A stretch of 64,000 nucleotides of DNA from Bin25 sp026709415 (GTDB lineage: Bacteria > Bacteroidota > Bacteroidia > Flavobacteriales > Flavobacteriaceae). The stretch spans positions 1 through 64,000 of the forward strand of contig OZ241330.1 in the NCBI GenBank assembly GCA_965200045.1, given 5' to 3'. The notes beneath the pieces were generated by a model. That model worked only from the letters and a program-made list of their open reading frames with translations, was not told the origin of the DNA and searched no databases. The translations under genes and the position numbers were made by a program. Of the stretch, positions 26,508 to 35,211 are shown piece after piece (position 1 is the first letter of the stretch; each line of letters begins with the position of its first letter).

Positions 26508-27148
26508 ATGGTTGACGGCCTATTTTTTGCCGTGAAAATCGGTGTTTACTCAAAGAATAAACCATCATACACCAAGTGTCTGTTTCAACTAAGTTGTTGT
26601 ACATCAATCAACGCTTCATCATCAATCGAAAATTCTTCTTCCTCGACTTTATCATTTTGCAAGCATCGAATCGTTAAGGACCTGGGGTCTGAACTATCCT
26701 CTCTCCATTTTTCTTAATTCGAAAAGGAAAGTGGAGTACTAAACCAATAAACGTTTTGTTTGCTATAATAATCCTACTATATACTCTGCCAACAGGCTTG
26801 CCTGTAAAAACGGATTCTTCTCTGCCAAAATTTTACCCAACTGTCAATTCTTTGATTTTAATCTTTTTGAACTTGTACTTCAGTTAATTTTTGTTTTGGT
26901 TTTTGTGCCATTGAAATTTATTGGATAAGCAACTCTTTAACTTGTCATGCTTTTGTCGCTAATAGAAAGAGAGAAAGTATCATTTTTATCAAGTTTGTTT
27001 TTTTGTTTTTTCAATTAGTTTCATTTCACCAGATATTTTTATACTCTCCCTCTTTTGGGTTCATATGGAGGCTTATAAATCCTCAAAACTAAAGCCAACA
27101 TCTATGGTACATTGACTTTCATTCATTAAATAATTCAAAATCATTGGA

Positions 27149-28108
27149 TTAAAAAATGTTACTTAAAATGGCTTCAATTTGATCGTATTCAATCAAAAAG
27201 GCATCATGACCATGCTTGGATTTAATCAAATGATGGACAACGTTTTTCTTGTACTTTTTAAGAATTTTTACATTTTCAATATCTTCCCAATGAGTAAATA
27301 ATTGATCACTGTCTATTGAAATCACATGGATATCAGAAGTGATGCTCTTGATAATTTTATCAAGATCTCGACCATCACGTGCGAAATCTACAGAACTCAA
27401 TAAATAGTTCATCATCACATAAGCATCAAGCTCATAACGCGAAGCCAATTTATGGCCATGCCCCAATAACCAACTTTCGACTTGATAGATATTCTTTTCA
27501 CCATTAAACTCTCGGTTGAATCTCTGTTCAATCGAAAGAGGATTACGATAGGTCATCATGGCATGCATTCGAGCATCAACCAAGGGATCTGAAGAGTTTT
27601 TTAATATTCTGTCTTGAATGAATGTGTTGGCAATAATCCAACCAGAGGCTTTCCAATTGGCGGCTATTGGTACGATGTACTTGGATAAATTGGGATACTT
27701 AGACGCCATTTCCCAGACCAATCCACCCCCGATGGAACCACCAATACTAGCATATATTTGATCTATATGAAGCTCTTCTAAGCCTAATTTAATGGCATGA
27801 GCGATATCCCCTAAATGAAAGTCTTCATAGTTTCTAAACGTTTGCCCTTTGATTCCATTGCCCAAAATATTGAATGCTAAAATGGTGTACTTTTCAGTAT
27901 CGATGACTTTGTTTTTGCCTACAATTCTCTTCCACCATCCAAACTTACCAGCGACATCGGAGTCACCGGTAAGTGAATGATGAATTAATACAACAGGAGC
28001 TTTTCCTATGGGTCGTCCAAATTGTTGATAATACAACGCCATTGGACTATAAACAGCCCCCGTATCCGTTCGAAATGAATCGAATGGTATGGACTGAATT
28101 GCAGACAT
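27149..28108 (-). CDS. metX: Homoserine O-acetyltransferase
   Basis: A 319-residue alpha/beta-hydrolase-fold acyltransferase that makes O-acetylhomoserine from homoserine and acetyl-CoA. The nucleophile elbow is GGSIGG (Ser125), with VLIHHSLTGDSDV and RNYEDFHLGDIAHA upstream and the C-terminal HGHDAFLIEYD block carrying the catalytic His. The N-terminal region and the ~320-residue length are slightly shorter than many MetX proteins, as usual in Bacteroidota. It is the third gene of the met operon, 8 bp after metY, so it should be under the SAM-II riboswitch in front of metK. Confidence 0.9.
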   Translation of the reverse strand: MSAIQSIPFDSFRTDTGAVYSPMALYYQQFGRPIGKAPVVLIHHSLTGDSDVAGKFGWWKRIVGKNKVIDTEKYTILAFNILGNGIKGQTFRNYEDFHLGDIAHAIKLGLEELHIDQIYASIGGSIGGGLVWEMASKYPNLSKYIVPIAANWKASGWIIANTFIQDRILKNSSDPLVDARMHAMMTYRNPLSIEQRFNREFNGEKNIYQVESWLLGHGHKLASRYELDAYVMMNYLLSSVDFARDGRDLDKIIKSITSDIHVISIDSDQLFTHWEDIENVKILKKYKKNVVHHLIKSKHGHDAFLIEYDQIEAILSNIF

Positions 28109-28116
28109 GTGAAGAT

Positions 28117-29388
28117 TTAAATTGTCGCAAAAGCTTGTTTTAAATCCGCTTTTAAATCTTCAACATTTTCAAGACCCGCCGAAATTCGAACCAAATCTTG
28201 AGTTACACCCGTGGCTTCCTTAGATTCTTCAGATAGTTGCGAGTGCGTCGTACTCCAAGGGTGAATAATCAATGATTTTGAATCACCAATATTGGCCAAA
28301 AGTGAAAATAGTTTGGTATTATCGATGACCTTTTTAGCTCCCTCCTCACCAGTTTTGAGACCAAAAGTTAAAATTCCACTTTTTCCTTTGGGCAAATACT
28401 TATCCGCCAGCTTTTTATACTTGGATGATTTGAGTCCTGGATAATTCACCCAAGCGACTTGTTTTTGCTTTTCAAGCCATTTGGCCAGTTCCAATGCATT
28501 TTGAGAATGTCGAATGATTCGGGCATCAAGCGTTTCCAAACCTTGAATGGCCAAAAATGAATTAAATGGACTTGGTGCCGCCCCTAAATCTCTTAACCCT
28601 TCGACTCTTATCCGAACAATAAACGCCGCTGGACCCAATGCTTCATGATATTTGAGTCCATGATACGAAGGTGAAGGTTCTGTAAATTCAGGAAACAGCC
28701 CATTCCCCCAGTCAAAAGTACCGGCATCGATAATAGCTCCTCCAATAATGGTTCCATTCCCAGCAATATACTTGGTCAATGAATGAATGACAATATTGGC
28801 TCCATGTTTAATGGGATTCAGAAGAGCAGGTGTTGCCACAGTATTATCCACAATAAAGGGCACTCTAGCTGCTTGAGCTGTTTTTGAAATGGCTTTTAAG
28901 TCCAACACATCTAGTTTTGGATTCCCAAGAGCTTCCGCAAAAAATGCTCGAGTGTTGGGTTGAACCGCTTTGGTGAAATTTTTGGGGTCATCAGGGTTGA
29001 CAAAAGTGGTGGTGATTCCCAAGCGTGGCAATGTATTGCTCAAAAGATTGTAAGTTCCTCCATAAAGACTATTCGAAGAAACGATATGATCTCCTGTTTT
29101 CAGTAAAATCAACAAAGCGGTGGATAAAGCTGATGTTCCTGAAGCTGTTGCTACCGCAGCGATACCGCCTTCAACGGCGGCCAAACGCTGTTCTAATACA
29201 TCATTGGTAGGATTATTTAATCTGGTATAGATATATCCTAGTTCAGATAATGCAAACAGATTCGCTGCATGTTCCGCATTATTGAATACATACGACGAAG
29301 TCTGATAAATAGGCACTGCACGAGTACCTTGGGTGGCCGTGGTATCATGACCTGCATGAAGAGCCTGTGTTTGTAATTGATTACTCAT
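28117..29388 (-). CDS. metY: O-acetylhomoserine sulfhydrylase
   Basis: A 423-residue Cys/Met-metabolism PLP enzyme that makes homocysteine from O-acetylhomoserine and sulfide. The Schiff-base lysine is in IHSLTKYIAGNG (Lys206); YGGTYNLL, IVDNTVATP and the C-terminal TTHSQLSEE block are diagnostic for the O-acetylhomoserine/MetY branch. The length is that of MetY rather than the shorter MetB/MetC. It lies 24 bp after metK and 8 bp before metX, which supplies its substrate. Confidence 0.93.
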   Translation of the reverse strand: MSNQLQTQALHAGHDTTATQGTRAVPIYQTSSYVFNNAEHAANLFALSELGYIYTRLNNPTNDVLEQRLAAVEGGIAAVATASGTSALSTALLILLKTGDHIVSSNSLYGGTYNLLSNTLPRLGITTTFVNPDDPKNFTKAVQPNTRAFFAEALGNPKLDVLDLKAISKTAQAARVPFIVDNTVATPALLNPIKHGANIVIHSLTKYIAGNGTIIGGAIIDAGTFDWGNGLFPEFTEPSPSYHGLKYHEALGPAAFIVRIRVEGLRDLGAAPSPFNSFLAIQGLETLDARIIRHSQNALELAKWLEKQKQVAWVNYPGLKSSKYKKLADKYLPKGKSGILTFGLKTGEEGAKKVIDNTKLFSLLANIGDSKSLIIHPWSTTHSQLSEESKEATGVTQDLVRISAGLENVEDLKADLKQAFATI

Positions 29389-29412
29389 TTGTTTAATAAT
29401 TAAAAGTTTTTA

Positions 29413-30672
29413 TTAGAAAATTTGATTTTTAATGGTTTGTACATGATCTAATTTTTCCCATGTAAAAAGCTCTAGTTCTTCGAATTTTTTTTGGGTGCCA
29501 TGGACATCATAAAAGGTTTTGGTTACTCTCTGGGGCGGGCGCCCCATATGTCCAAATACAGCTGTTTCGGAAAACATTGGATTTTTAAGTTTTAAAAAGT
29601 TGGTGATTCCCTCTACTGATAATTGGTCACTGAATATTTCTTTGATCACGTGCGCTAAATGGGCATCCGTCAAAGATTTTCCGTTCTTTAGTTCAGGATT
29701 TAATGAGCCATAGGTATCAATGAAGATAGATGATGGTTCTGGTTTGCCAATGATGTAACTCAATTGGACCAAAACTTGTTTTGCCACTTCTGCTTTGACT
29801 AGATTTTTGGCAACATATCGAGCCATATAAGCTCCACTTCGATCGACTTTACTAGAATCTTTTCCACTGAAAGCACCACCACCATGAGCTCCTCGGCCGC
29901 CATAGGTATCGACGATGATTTTTCGTCCCGTCAGACCAGAGTCCGCTATGGGACCTCCTTTTTTAGCCCAAGTTCCTGCTGGATTGATATGATAGGTTAT
30001 TTGGTCATCAAAAAGATCAGCAATATGAGAAGGTAATTTTTCTTTGAGCTTAGAAAACAAAATATTCTTGAGTTCTACCTTTATTTTATCTAGTGAAATG
30101 CTCTCTTCATGAAGCGTTGAAATGACGATATTATCGATTCGTTGGGGTTTGTGGTTTTCATCAAATTCAACGGTCACTTGTGATTTGGCATCTGGACCTA
30201 AATAGGCTACTTCTCCTGATTGTCGAAGATGATTTAATTCATAAAGAATCTTATGAGCCAAATAAATGGGAAGGGGCATGAGTGTTTGGGTTTGATTGGA
30301 AGCAAACCCAAACATAATTCCCTGATCTCCGGCTACCGTTTTATCTTTTTGGTTATTAGCTAATTCTTCAGATTGATTTTGAATGAGATTGGTGAAGTGG
30401 CATCCCTTTGCTGTAAATCCACCAAACTTTGTTTTATCGACATAACCAATGGATTCAATTTTATTTCGAGCAATTTGTTCGACGTCTATAGTGACTTCAG
30501 ATTTAAATTCTCCAGCTAAAACAACATGATTAGCCCCTACTAGCGTTTCAATAGCCACTTTGCTATTGGGGTCAAAAGCCAAGTAACCATCCAATAAGGC
30601 ATCACTGATCTGATCAGCCACTTTATCTGGATGACCTGGAGCTACCGATTCTGAAGTAAATAAATATGCCAT
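29413..30672 (-). CDS. metK: S-adenosylmethionine synthetase
   Basis: A 419-residue enzyme forming S-adenosylmethionine from methionine and ATP. Visible motifs include FTSESVAPGHPDKVADQISDA (in part), GDQGIMFGFA, GGRGAHGGGAFSGKD and DRSGAYMARYVAKN. It is slightly longer than the E. coli enzyme (384), as in other Bacteroidota. It is the first gene of the metK-metY-metX operon and starts with ATG 30672, 5 nt after a sequence that can be occluded by the switch described below. Placing metK under a SAM-binding RNA gives product feedback on the whole pathway. Confidence 0.95.
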   Translation of the reverse strand: MAYLFTSESVAPGHPDKVADQISDALLDGYLAFDPNSKVAIETLVGANHVVLAGEFKSEVTIDVEQIARNKIESIGYVDKTKFGGFTAKGCHFTNLIQNQSEELANNQKDKTVAGDQGIMFGFASNQTQTLMPLPIYLAHKILYELNHLRQSGEVAYLGPDAKSQVTVEFDENHKPQRIDNIVISTLHEESISLDKIKVELKNILFSKLKEKLPSHIADLFDDQITYHINPAGTWAKKGGPIADSGLTGRKIIVDTYGGRGAHGGGAFSGKDSSKVDRSGAYMARYVAKNLVKAEVAKQVLVQLSYIIGKPEPSSIFIDTYGSLNPELKNGKSLTDAHLAHVIKEIFSDQLSVEGITNFLKLKNPMFSETAVFGHMGRPPQRVTKTFYDVHGTQKKFEELELFTWEKLDHVQTIKNQIF

Positions 30673-30677
30673 CTAGT

Positions 30678-30720
30678 TGCTTTAAACATCAGTAGGAAAG
30701 ATTGCGGAAATGTTAAAGCA
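30678..30720 (-). promoter_or_regulatory. Expression platform of the SAM-II riboswitch
   Basis: TGCTTTAACAT (30720-30710) can pair either with TAAAGCA at the 3' end of the aptamer (30731-30725), or, with one bulge, with ATGTTTAAAGCA (30689-30678) that ends 5 nt before the metK ATG. The two hairpins exclude each other. SAM-bound aptamer would free the strand to mask the metK start region; without SAM the start is open. Confidence 0.6.
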
Positions 30721-30722
30721 AC

Positions 30723-30773
30723 ACTGCTTTAGCAATTTTTTTGAGAGGTTGCAATCAGTCAAATCCTTCCTCT
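30723..30773 (-). promoter_or_regulatory. SAM-II riboswitch aptamer
   Basis: Read on the minus strand: stem AGAGG/CCTCT (30773-30769 with 30748-30744); a loop containing GGATTTGACTG and ATTGCAA; then an A-rich linker and GCTAAAGCAGT. This is the SAM-II (metA motif) consensus order (GATTTGA...TTGCA...GCTAAA). The expected pseudoknot is also present: ACTG of the loop (30759-30756) with CAGT (30726-30723). It precedes metK, a known regulon member, and occurs in a phylum where this class is known. Confidence 0.85.
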
Positions 30774-30783
30774 GAATCGGGCG

Positions 30784-30791
30784 CAAATATA
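30784..30791 (-). promoter_or_regulatory. Bacteroidota-type -7 box for the met operon
   Basis: TATATTTG on the minus strand matches the TAnnTTTG -7 consensus exactly, and transcription would begin just ahead of the riboswitch. No TTG-type -33 box at a normal distance is visible, so the assignment is partial. Confidence 0.45.
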
Positions 30792-30906
30792 AATAAACTT
30801 TCACTTAAATGTTACGCGCATCAAAAATTTAATCTAAGATCTATTTTCAAATAGGAGAGTTATTGTGAGGGGTGACAATTATTAGAGCTATGATATCTTT
30901 AATATC

Positions 30907-32029
30907 ATGTATGAAGAGGCAAGGCAACCTATTTTCATGGTCGAGACAAAGAAAAGAAGTTTTTTCAAAAAGCATTAAAGACGGCCAAAAGAAAAAATGG
31001 TGGGACCATTATTCTCATTCAGGGTTCGCCTGGAGTTGGCAAAGCTGCATTGTTGGAAGAATTTCGAGAAATAGGAACAAAACAAGAATGGGGTGTTGTT
31101 AAGATCAGCTCCGATGGTTTATGAGATGCTTTGGAATTAAGAAAATACCTTCAAAAAAATTGGCGTATTCAATTCAAAAAGGCATCGGCTAAAGCGGGGA
31201 TACAAGGAGTTAGGGTCGAAATGAATTTTGAATGATCACAGAAATCAGTTTTAGAGATTTTAGATTCGGCTAAAAAACCGACACTATTAATGTTGGATGA
31301 AGCACAACATCTTGAAGATGTTTTGAAAGCTGATTTCAAAACTTTCACCACTACAAAAAAAGTACTAGACCATATCCATAATGGTCAACTGAACAATCCC
31401 CTAGTATTAGTTGTTGATGGTTTGGGAATGACTGAAAAAATGTTTGAAAAATTAGGGATTTCAAGGTTTGATGATGGTTGCGCTTTTGATCTTGAAAGAC
31501 TAGACGAAGCATCAGAGAGACCAATCCTTCAGGATTGGATTTATCAAGGAGGGAACATCGACAAAGACATCAATATTGATTTATGGCTTCATCAAACATA
31601 CCCATTGGTTGGCCTCTACATATCACCTCTTATGGAAGATCTGCATCGGATTACTTAAAAACCCATGGCAAAGGAGTTGATGATAATCGTTTAGGAACAT
31701 TCGACTTGGAAGAGGTATTAAACGAAGGAAGAAGAAGAAGACTGGAATACTACAAACGCCGATTGAGTAGTTTTCATGATGAAGAAATTGAAGAAATAAC
31801 GAAAGTACTGAATCATAAAACCATATTGTATCCGATGAAGAGTAAAGACATTATTTCTTCTTTCGAAAAAGAATTTCCGATAGAAAAATCTGAAAATTTA
31901 TATGAGCGAGCGGTGGAAAAAGGAGTCTTTCACAGAGTTAAAGATGGTCGGTATATTGTTCCCCTTCCTTCTATGAAACACTGGTTGATTTCAAATCAAT
32001 GGAAAATAAACCAAAAGCCCTCAAAGTAG
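30907..32029 (+). pseudogene. Decayed AAA-ATPase, paralogue of the gene at 59085
   Basis: Pieces of one protein follow in order: a TGA two codons after the ATG, then RGKATYFHGRDKEKK, IILIQGSPGVGKAALLEEF, an in-frame TGA, another TGA after VEMNFE, then KKPTLLMLDEAQHLE and a long middle part. Near 31,590 the frame changes and continues as WPLHITSYGRSASDYL to PLPSMKHWLISNQWK. The order and motifs match the intact protein at 59085-60218 throughout. The Walker A has Ala instead of Thr/Ser after the lysine (GKAA). Four lesions show a dead gene. It lies between the met operon and a Fic gene. Confidence 0.82.
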
Positions 32030-32309
32030 AAAGCTGTACATCATTAGAGATGAAGCAAAAAATCATCTTCGAGTGATAAAAGAAAACAAAGACGTCATTC
32101 TAAACACGACCAAAGGCTAGTCCCATGAGGCGCCTTTTCAATCCAGAATCAAAAATAGAAACCGACAGAATCTCGAAATAAAGCATCCTTTAAAGGGAAT
32201 GAGATATCAAAGTAGTCAATGACAATGGTATCATCTAGGTTTTATGGTCAAGCTGTTCTCGATCAACTTCCAATGAAATCATCCCCTAAAAATCATTGAT
32301 CGATTGAAG

Positions 32310-32383
32310 TAGGTGGTATTTTTGACTTATTTTTACCACCAACATGGTAATAGGTGGTATTTTTGACTCCTTTCTACTACCTA
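32310..32383 (+). promoter_or_regulatory. Twin operator-like repeats upstream of Fic gene
   Basis: An 18-bp sequence beginning TAGGTGGTATTTTTGACT occurs exactly twice, at 32310 and 32351, 41 bp apart (about four helical turns). Each copy is followed by an inverted partner (TACCACC at 32334-32340; TACTACCTA at 32375-32383), giving two dyads. The second ends 10 bp before the Fic ATG, where a bound protein would block expression. The remaining 32030-32309 shows nothing. Confidence 0.6.
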
Positions 32384-32393
32384 AATTAAAAAT

Positions 32394-33581
32394 ATGTATC
32401 GACCATTAAAGCCATATAATGATTTACCAAGACTGCCCATCTCATTTGATTTTGAAAATAAAATAATAACAAAACAACTTATTCAATCCGTAGATGCATT
32501 ATCAAGTTTAAATGCTTCTGTAAAATTAACTCCAAATCCTAATGTCTTATTGAATAATTTGAGTATTGCTGAAGCAAGAGATAGTTCCCAAATTGAAAAT
32601 ATCGTCACGACAAATGATCATCTTTATAAAGCGATTTCGTTAAAGAAAAAATTAAACCAAGAAACTAAAGAGGTTTTAAATTATAGAGATGCTTTGTGGA
32701 AAGGAATTGAAAGCCTTAAAAGAAGACCTTTATCTACAAATTCATTTATCGAAATCGTTAATTTGATTAATGAGAATACATCAGGTATTCGCAAAACACC
32801 TGGAACGACTCTTAAAAATCAAAAAGAAGAAGTTATCTACACACCGCCCGAAGGAGAGGATGTGATACGAGATTTATTAAAAAATTTAGAAGATTTCATT
32901 CATTGTGATACAGATGGTCTACATCCTTTAATTAAAATGGGAATACTCCATTATCAATATGAGTCGATACATCCTTTTTATGATGGTAACGGTCGTTCGG
33001 GTCGTATTTTGAATATCCTTTACTTATTAGAAAAGAAGGTCATAGATCATCCATCACTTTATTTAAGTCGGTATCTTTTAAAGAATCGAGATCGCTATTA
33101 TAAAGGACTGCAAGGGGTAAGAGATCATCACCATTGGAATAATTGGATATTATTGATATTAAAAGCAGTGGAAGAAACGGCTAGATACAATTTTCAACAA
33201 GTCAGTCAAATCAATCGAATGATGGATGATACCAAAATCTTAATCCAACGAGTGCTTAAAAAGAATATAGACATCGATCGTTTTACGAATATACTTTATA
33301 CCCAACCTTATTCTAGACCGAGCCATTTTTTGAAAGGAGATATTAAGAATATTAGAACCGTCAATTCATATTTAAACAAACTCCATCAAATCGGGTTGCT
33401 AAAAAAAGAAAATACCGTATTTGGATCTATTTATTTGAATCAATCCTTATCTCATATTTTGGAACAAAAACCATTCCATCCAAATCTTTTGAACTTATTG
33501 AATCAATACGAATGTCAATGTGCCCTCATCATTAATGAGGAATTAAAAAAGAAAGCATCGCATGAATATAAAAATCAATGA
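32394..33581 (+). CDS. Fic-family protein (Fic_N plus Fic domain), AMPylase-like
   Basis: A 395-residue protein: Fic_N domain (about 1-90), Fic core (about 115-265) and a helical/winged-helix-like C-terminal region. The catalytic motif HPFYDGNGRSGR (193-204) is complete, so transfer of AMP (or another nucleotide) to target hydroxyls is possible. The regulatory helix motif S/T-x-x-x-E-G/N is present as SSQIEN (Ser64, Glu68, Asn69), typical of a self-inhibited class II Fic enzyme. In this group the C-terminal part often carries a DNA-binding winged helix, which would fit the twin operator-like repeats just upstream as autoregulation. The neighbours are a decayed ATPase and an empty stretch, so no partner is evident. 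Confidence 0.85.
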   Translation: MYRPLKPYNDLPRLPISFDFENKIITKQLIQSVDALSSLNASVKLTPNPNVLLNNLSIAEARDSSQIENIVTTNDHLYKAISLKKKLNQETKEVLNYRDALWKGIESLKRRPLSTNSFIEIVNLINENTSGIRKTPGTTLKNQKEEVIYTPPEGEDVIRDLLKNLEDFIHCDTDGLHPLIKMGILHYQYESIHPFYDGNGRSGRILNILYLLEKKVIDHPSLYLSRYLLKNRDRYYKGLQGVRDHHHWNNWILLILKAVEETARYNFQQVSQINRMMDDTKILIQRVLKKNIDIDRFTNILYTQPYSRPSHFLKGDIKNIRTVNSYLNKLHQIGLLKKENTVFGSIYLNQSLSHILEQKPFHPNLLNLLNQYECQCALIINEELKKKASHEYKNQ

Positions 33582-34096
33582 AAAAAATATAGAAGAGTAA
33601 GGATCTCTAAAAGAAATTCAATCTCATTGGAAAAGCAGAATCCACATCATTTAGGGATTTGTTAATGATTCATCACCTCATTTTTTCTGCGTTTCGTGTC
33701 TTGCGTTATGTTGCATGACTGACCTTTGGGGCCTTTGACTTGGTTGTTCCAAAGTGTCTCCATCAATCATTTTTTAGCTTTTTCTCTCGGGCTGAATAAC
33801 CTCAGTGATTTCATTAAATTTATACTAATAATCTTTTAATAATCAGTGATTTACGAAAATTTAGCGGCATATGATTTCTTTAATTTAGCTATTTTTAGTG
33901 ATCTTTTGCCACTTTGGTATCTAATTCCCAAACTAAAAATGAGATAGTCCCAAAACAACTGTTTTCATCAAAATCAATATCAATGTCTAGCAAAAAAATA
34001 GACCGAAATATCTAAATGCTTGATTGAAACGATAATCCATCTGTAAAAGTTGTGTTATGAACTCCCCATTGACTTTAACCCTTTTGAGAATCATTC
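33582..34096. other. Intergenic stretch without a recognisable gene
   Basis: About 515 bp of AT-rich DNA between convergent genes (Fic and the ion channel). No intact frame, RNA gene or clear terminator was recognised. Confidence 0.5.
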
Positions 34097-34978
34097 TTAA
34101 CGATTTTGAGATATGAGATAATCCAACTTGGTTTGAATCTGTTGGTCGCCATCTCTTATTTCTTCTTTTAAAGATAGATTTTTATCTGTAATGACTCGCT
34201 CCCATACTTGATTCGTCATGACTGCAATTAGGACATTAATAAATATGACCAACATCAACAAAGCATAAGACAACATATAACCTTTCGCAATTATTGGAGA
34301 AACTAAAACTTGGTTTTTTATTTCTTGATATCCTTCGATAAACCCATCAAACAAGACATTGAATAAAGAAAACATCCCAGCATGAAGCGAACTGAAATCC
34401 ATCACCCCAAAATTGGTTTTTTCAAATATGAAAACGCCTAGTGAAGCATATAAAAACAACATCAATAGCATCAAAATCAAAAAGATACTGATGGTCTTGA
34501 GTGCTAAAAAAATGCGATGGGGAATAATTTTAAGTTCTCGGTGGATGCTAAACAAACGTAACAGTCGAAAAATACGAACCAATCGAGCGATAAGGATAAA
34601 AGCGACATAATCCCATCGAATGACGATTGAAGTAACCATTGAAGCAACCACAATCGAAGTATCAAATAACAGCCACCGTTTTTCAACCGATGTGTTTTGA
34701 TAGTAGATTTGTTTGGCCACATGACTTAATACAATGGCTTTTCGACTTAAAGACCATTTAGACCAGCGAATCAACATTTCGTAGGTAAAAAGACTAATCA
34801 ACGCGCTTTCAATAAAATGAGACCAAAATGGATGTTCTAAGTCATACATTTCTAATATCACTTGAATGGTGGATGCTAAAATCAAAAGAGTAGAAAACAC
34901 TTCGATTTTGTTTATCGAAATATGTCGGAAACATAAAGAGTCGAAAACTCTTTTAATAAAAAAGATACTGGCTTTCAT
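34097..34978 (-). CDS. Single-domain voltage-gated cation-channel-like protein (Ion_trans)
   Basis: A 293-residue protein with six hydrophobic helices. The fourth has regularly spaced arginines (RLVRIFRLLRLFSIHR), the hallmark of an S4 voltage sensor. A pore loop lies between the last two helices, within MFSLFNVLFDGFIEG, and the C-terminus is a charged coiled-coil-like tail. Bacterial relatives are tetrameric Na+ or K+ channels. The pore segment lacks the TLESWAS-type Na+ filter and the TVGYG-type K+ filter, so ion selectivity is not predictable. A short acidic stretch (DGFIEG) sits where the filter should be. Located next to the pyrophosphate-driven ion pump, but a functional link is only suggested by adjacency. 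Confidence 0.8.
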   Translation of the reverse strand: MKASIFFIKRVFDSLCFRHISINKIEVFSTLLILASTIQVILEMYDLEHPFWSHFIESALISLFTYEMLIRWSKWSLSRKAIVLSHVAKQIYYQNTSVEKRWLLFDTSIVVASMVTSIVIRWDYVAFILIARLVRIFRLLRLFSIHRELKIIPHRIFLALKTISIFLILMLLMLFLYASLGVFIFEKTNFGVMDFSSLHAGMFSLFNVLFDGFIEGYQEIKNQVLVSPIIAKGYMLSYALLMLVIFINVLIAVMTNQVWERVITDKNLSLKEEIRDGDQQIQTKLDYLISQNR

Positions 34979-35211
34979 TTTTTATTCGGTTCGATGACGA
35001 TCTCTGTGGAAAGGATCAAATGCCCCAAGCCTAAAATGATGAACCCCAATCAAGATCCAAATCAAACAACTGAAGTATCGACTCCAAAACTCTCAGTTTG
35101 CAAATTAATTCTTGACACATACATTTCTGTTATAGAGAAGTCAACGACAGAAAATATCTCAATCAGCCATGAAAAAGTCAATGAAACACCTTTTGATGTA
35201 GAATCCCTTTT

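Larger units (their letters stand above)
25651..27148. other. 1.5-kb gene-poor stretch with transposase debris
   Basis: No intact gene. It contains an inverted repeat/dif-like sequence at 26105-26136 and a transposase remnant at 26196-26507. The remainder is AT-rich with only short frames, which I do not support as genes. Confidence 0.6.

Noticed and set aside
26508..26717. Plus-strand frame of 69 codons after the transposase remnant
   Set aside because: It is Ser/Cys-rich low-complexity text; the adjacent frame carries no better homology and the region is decayed DNA.
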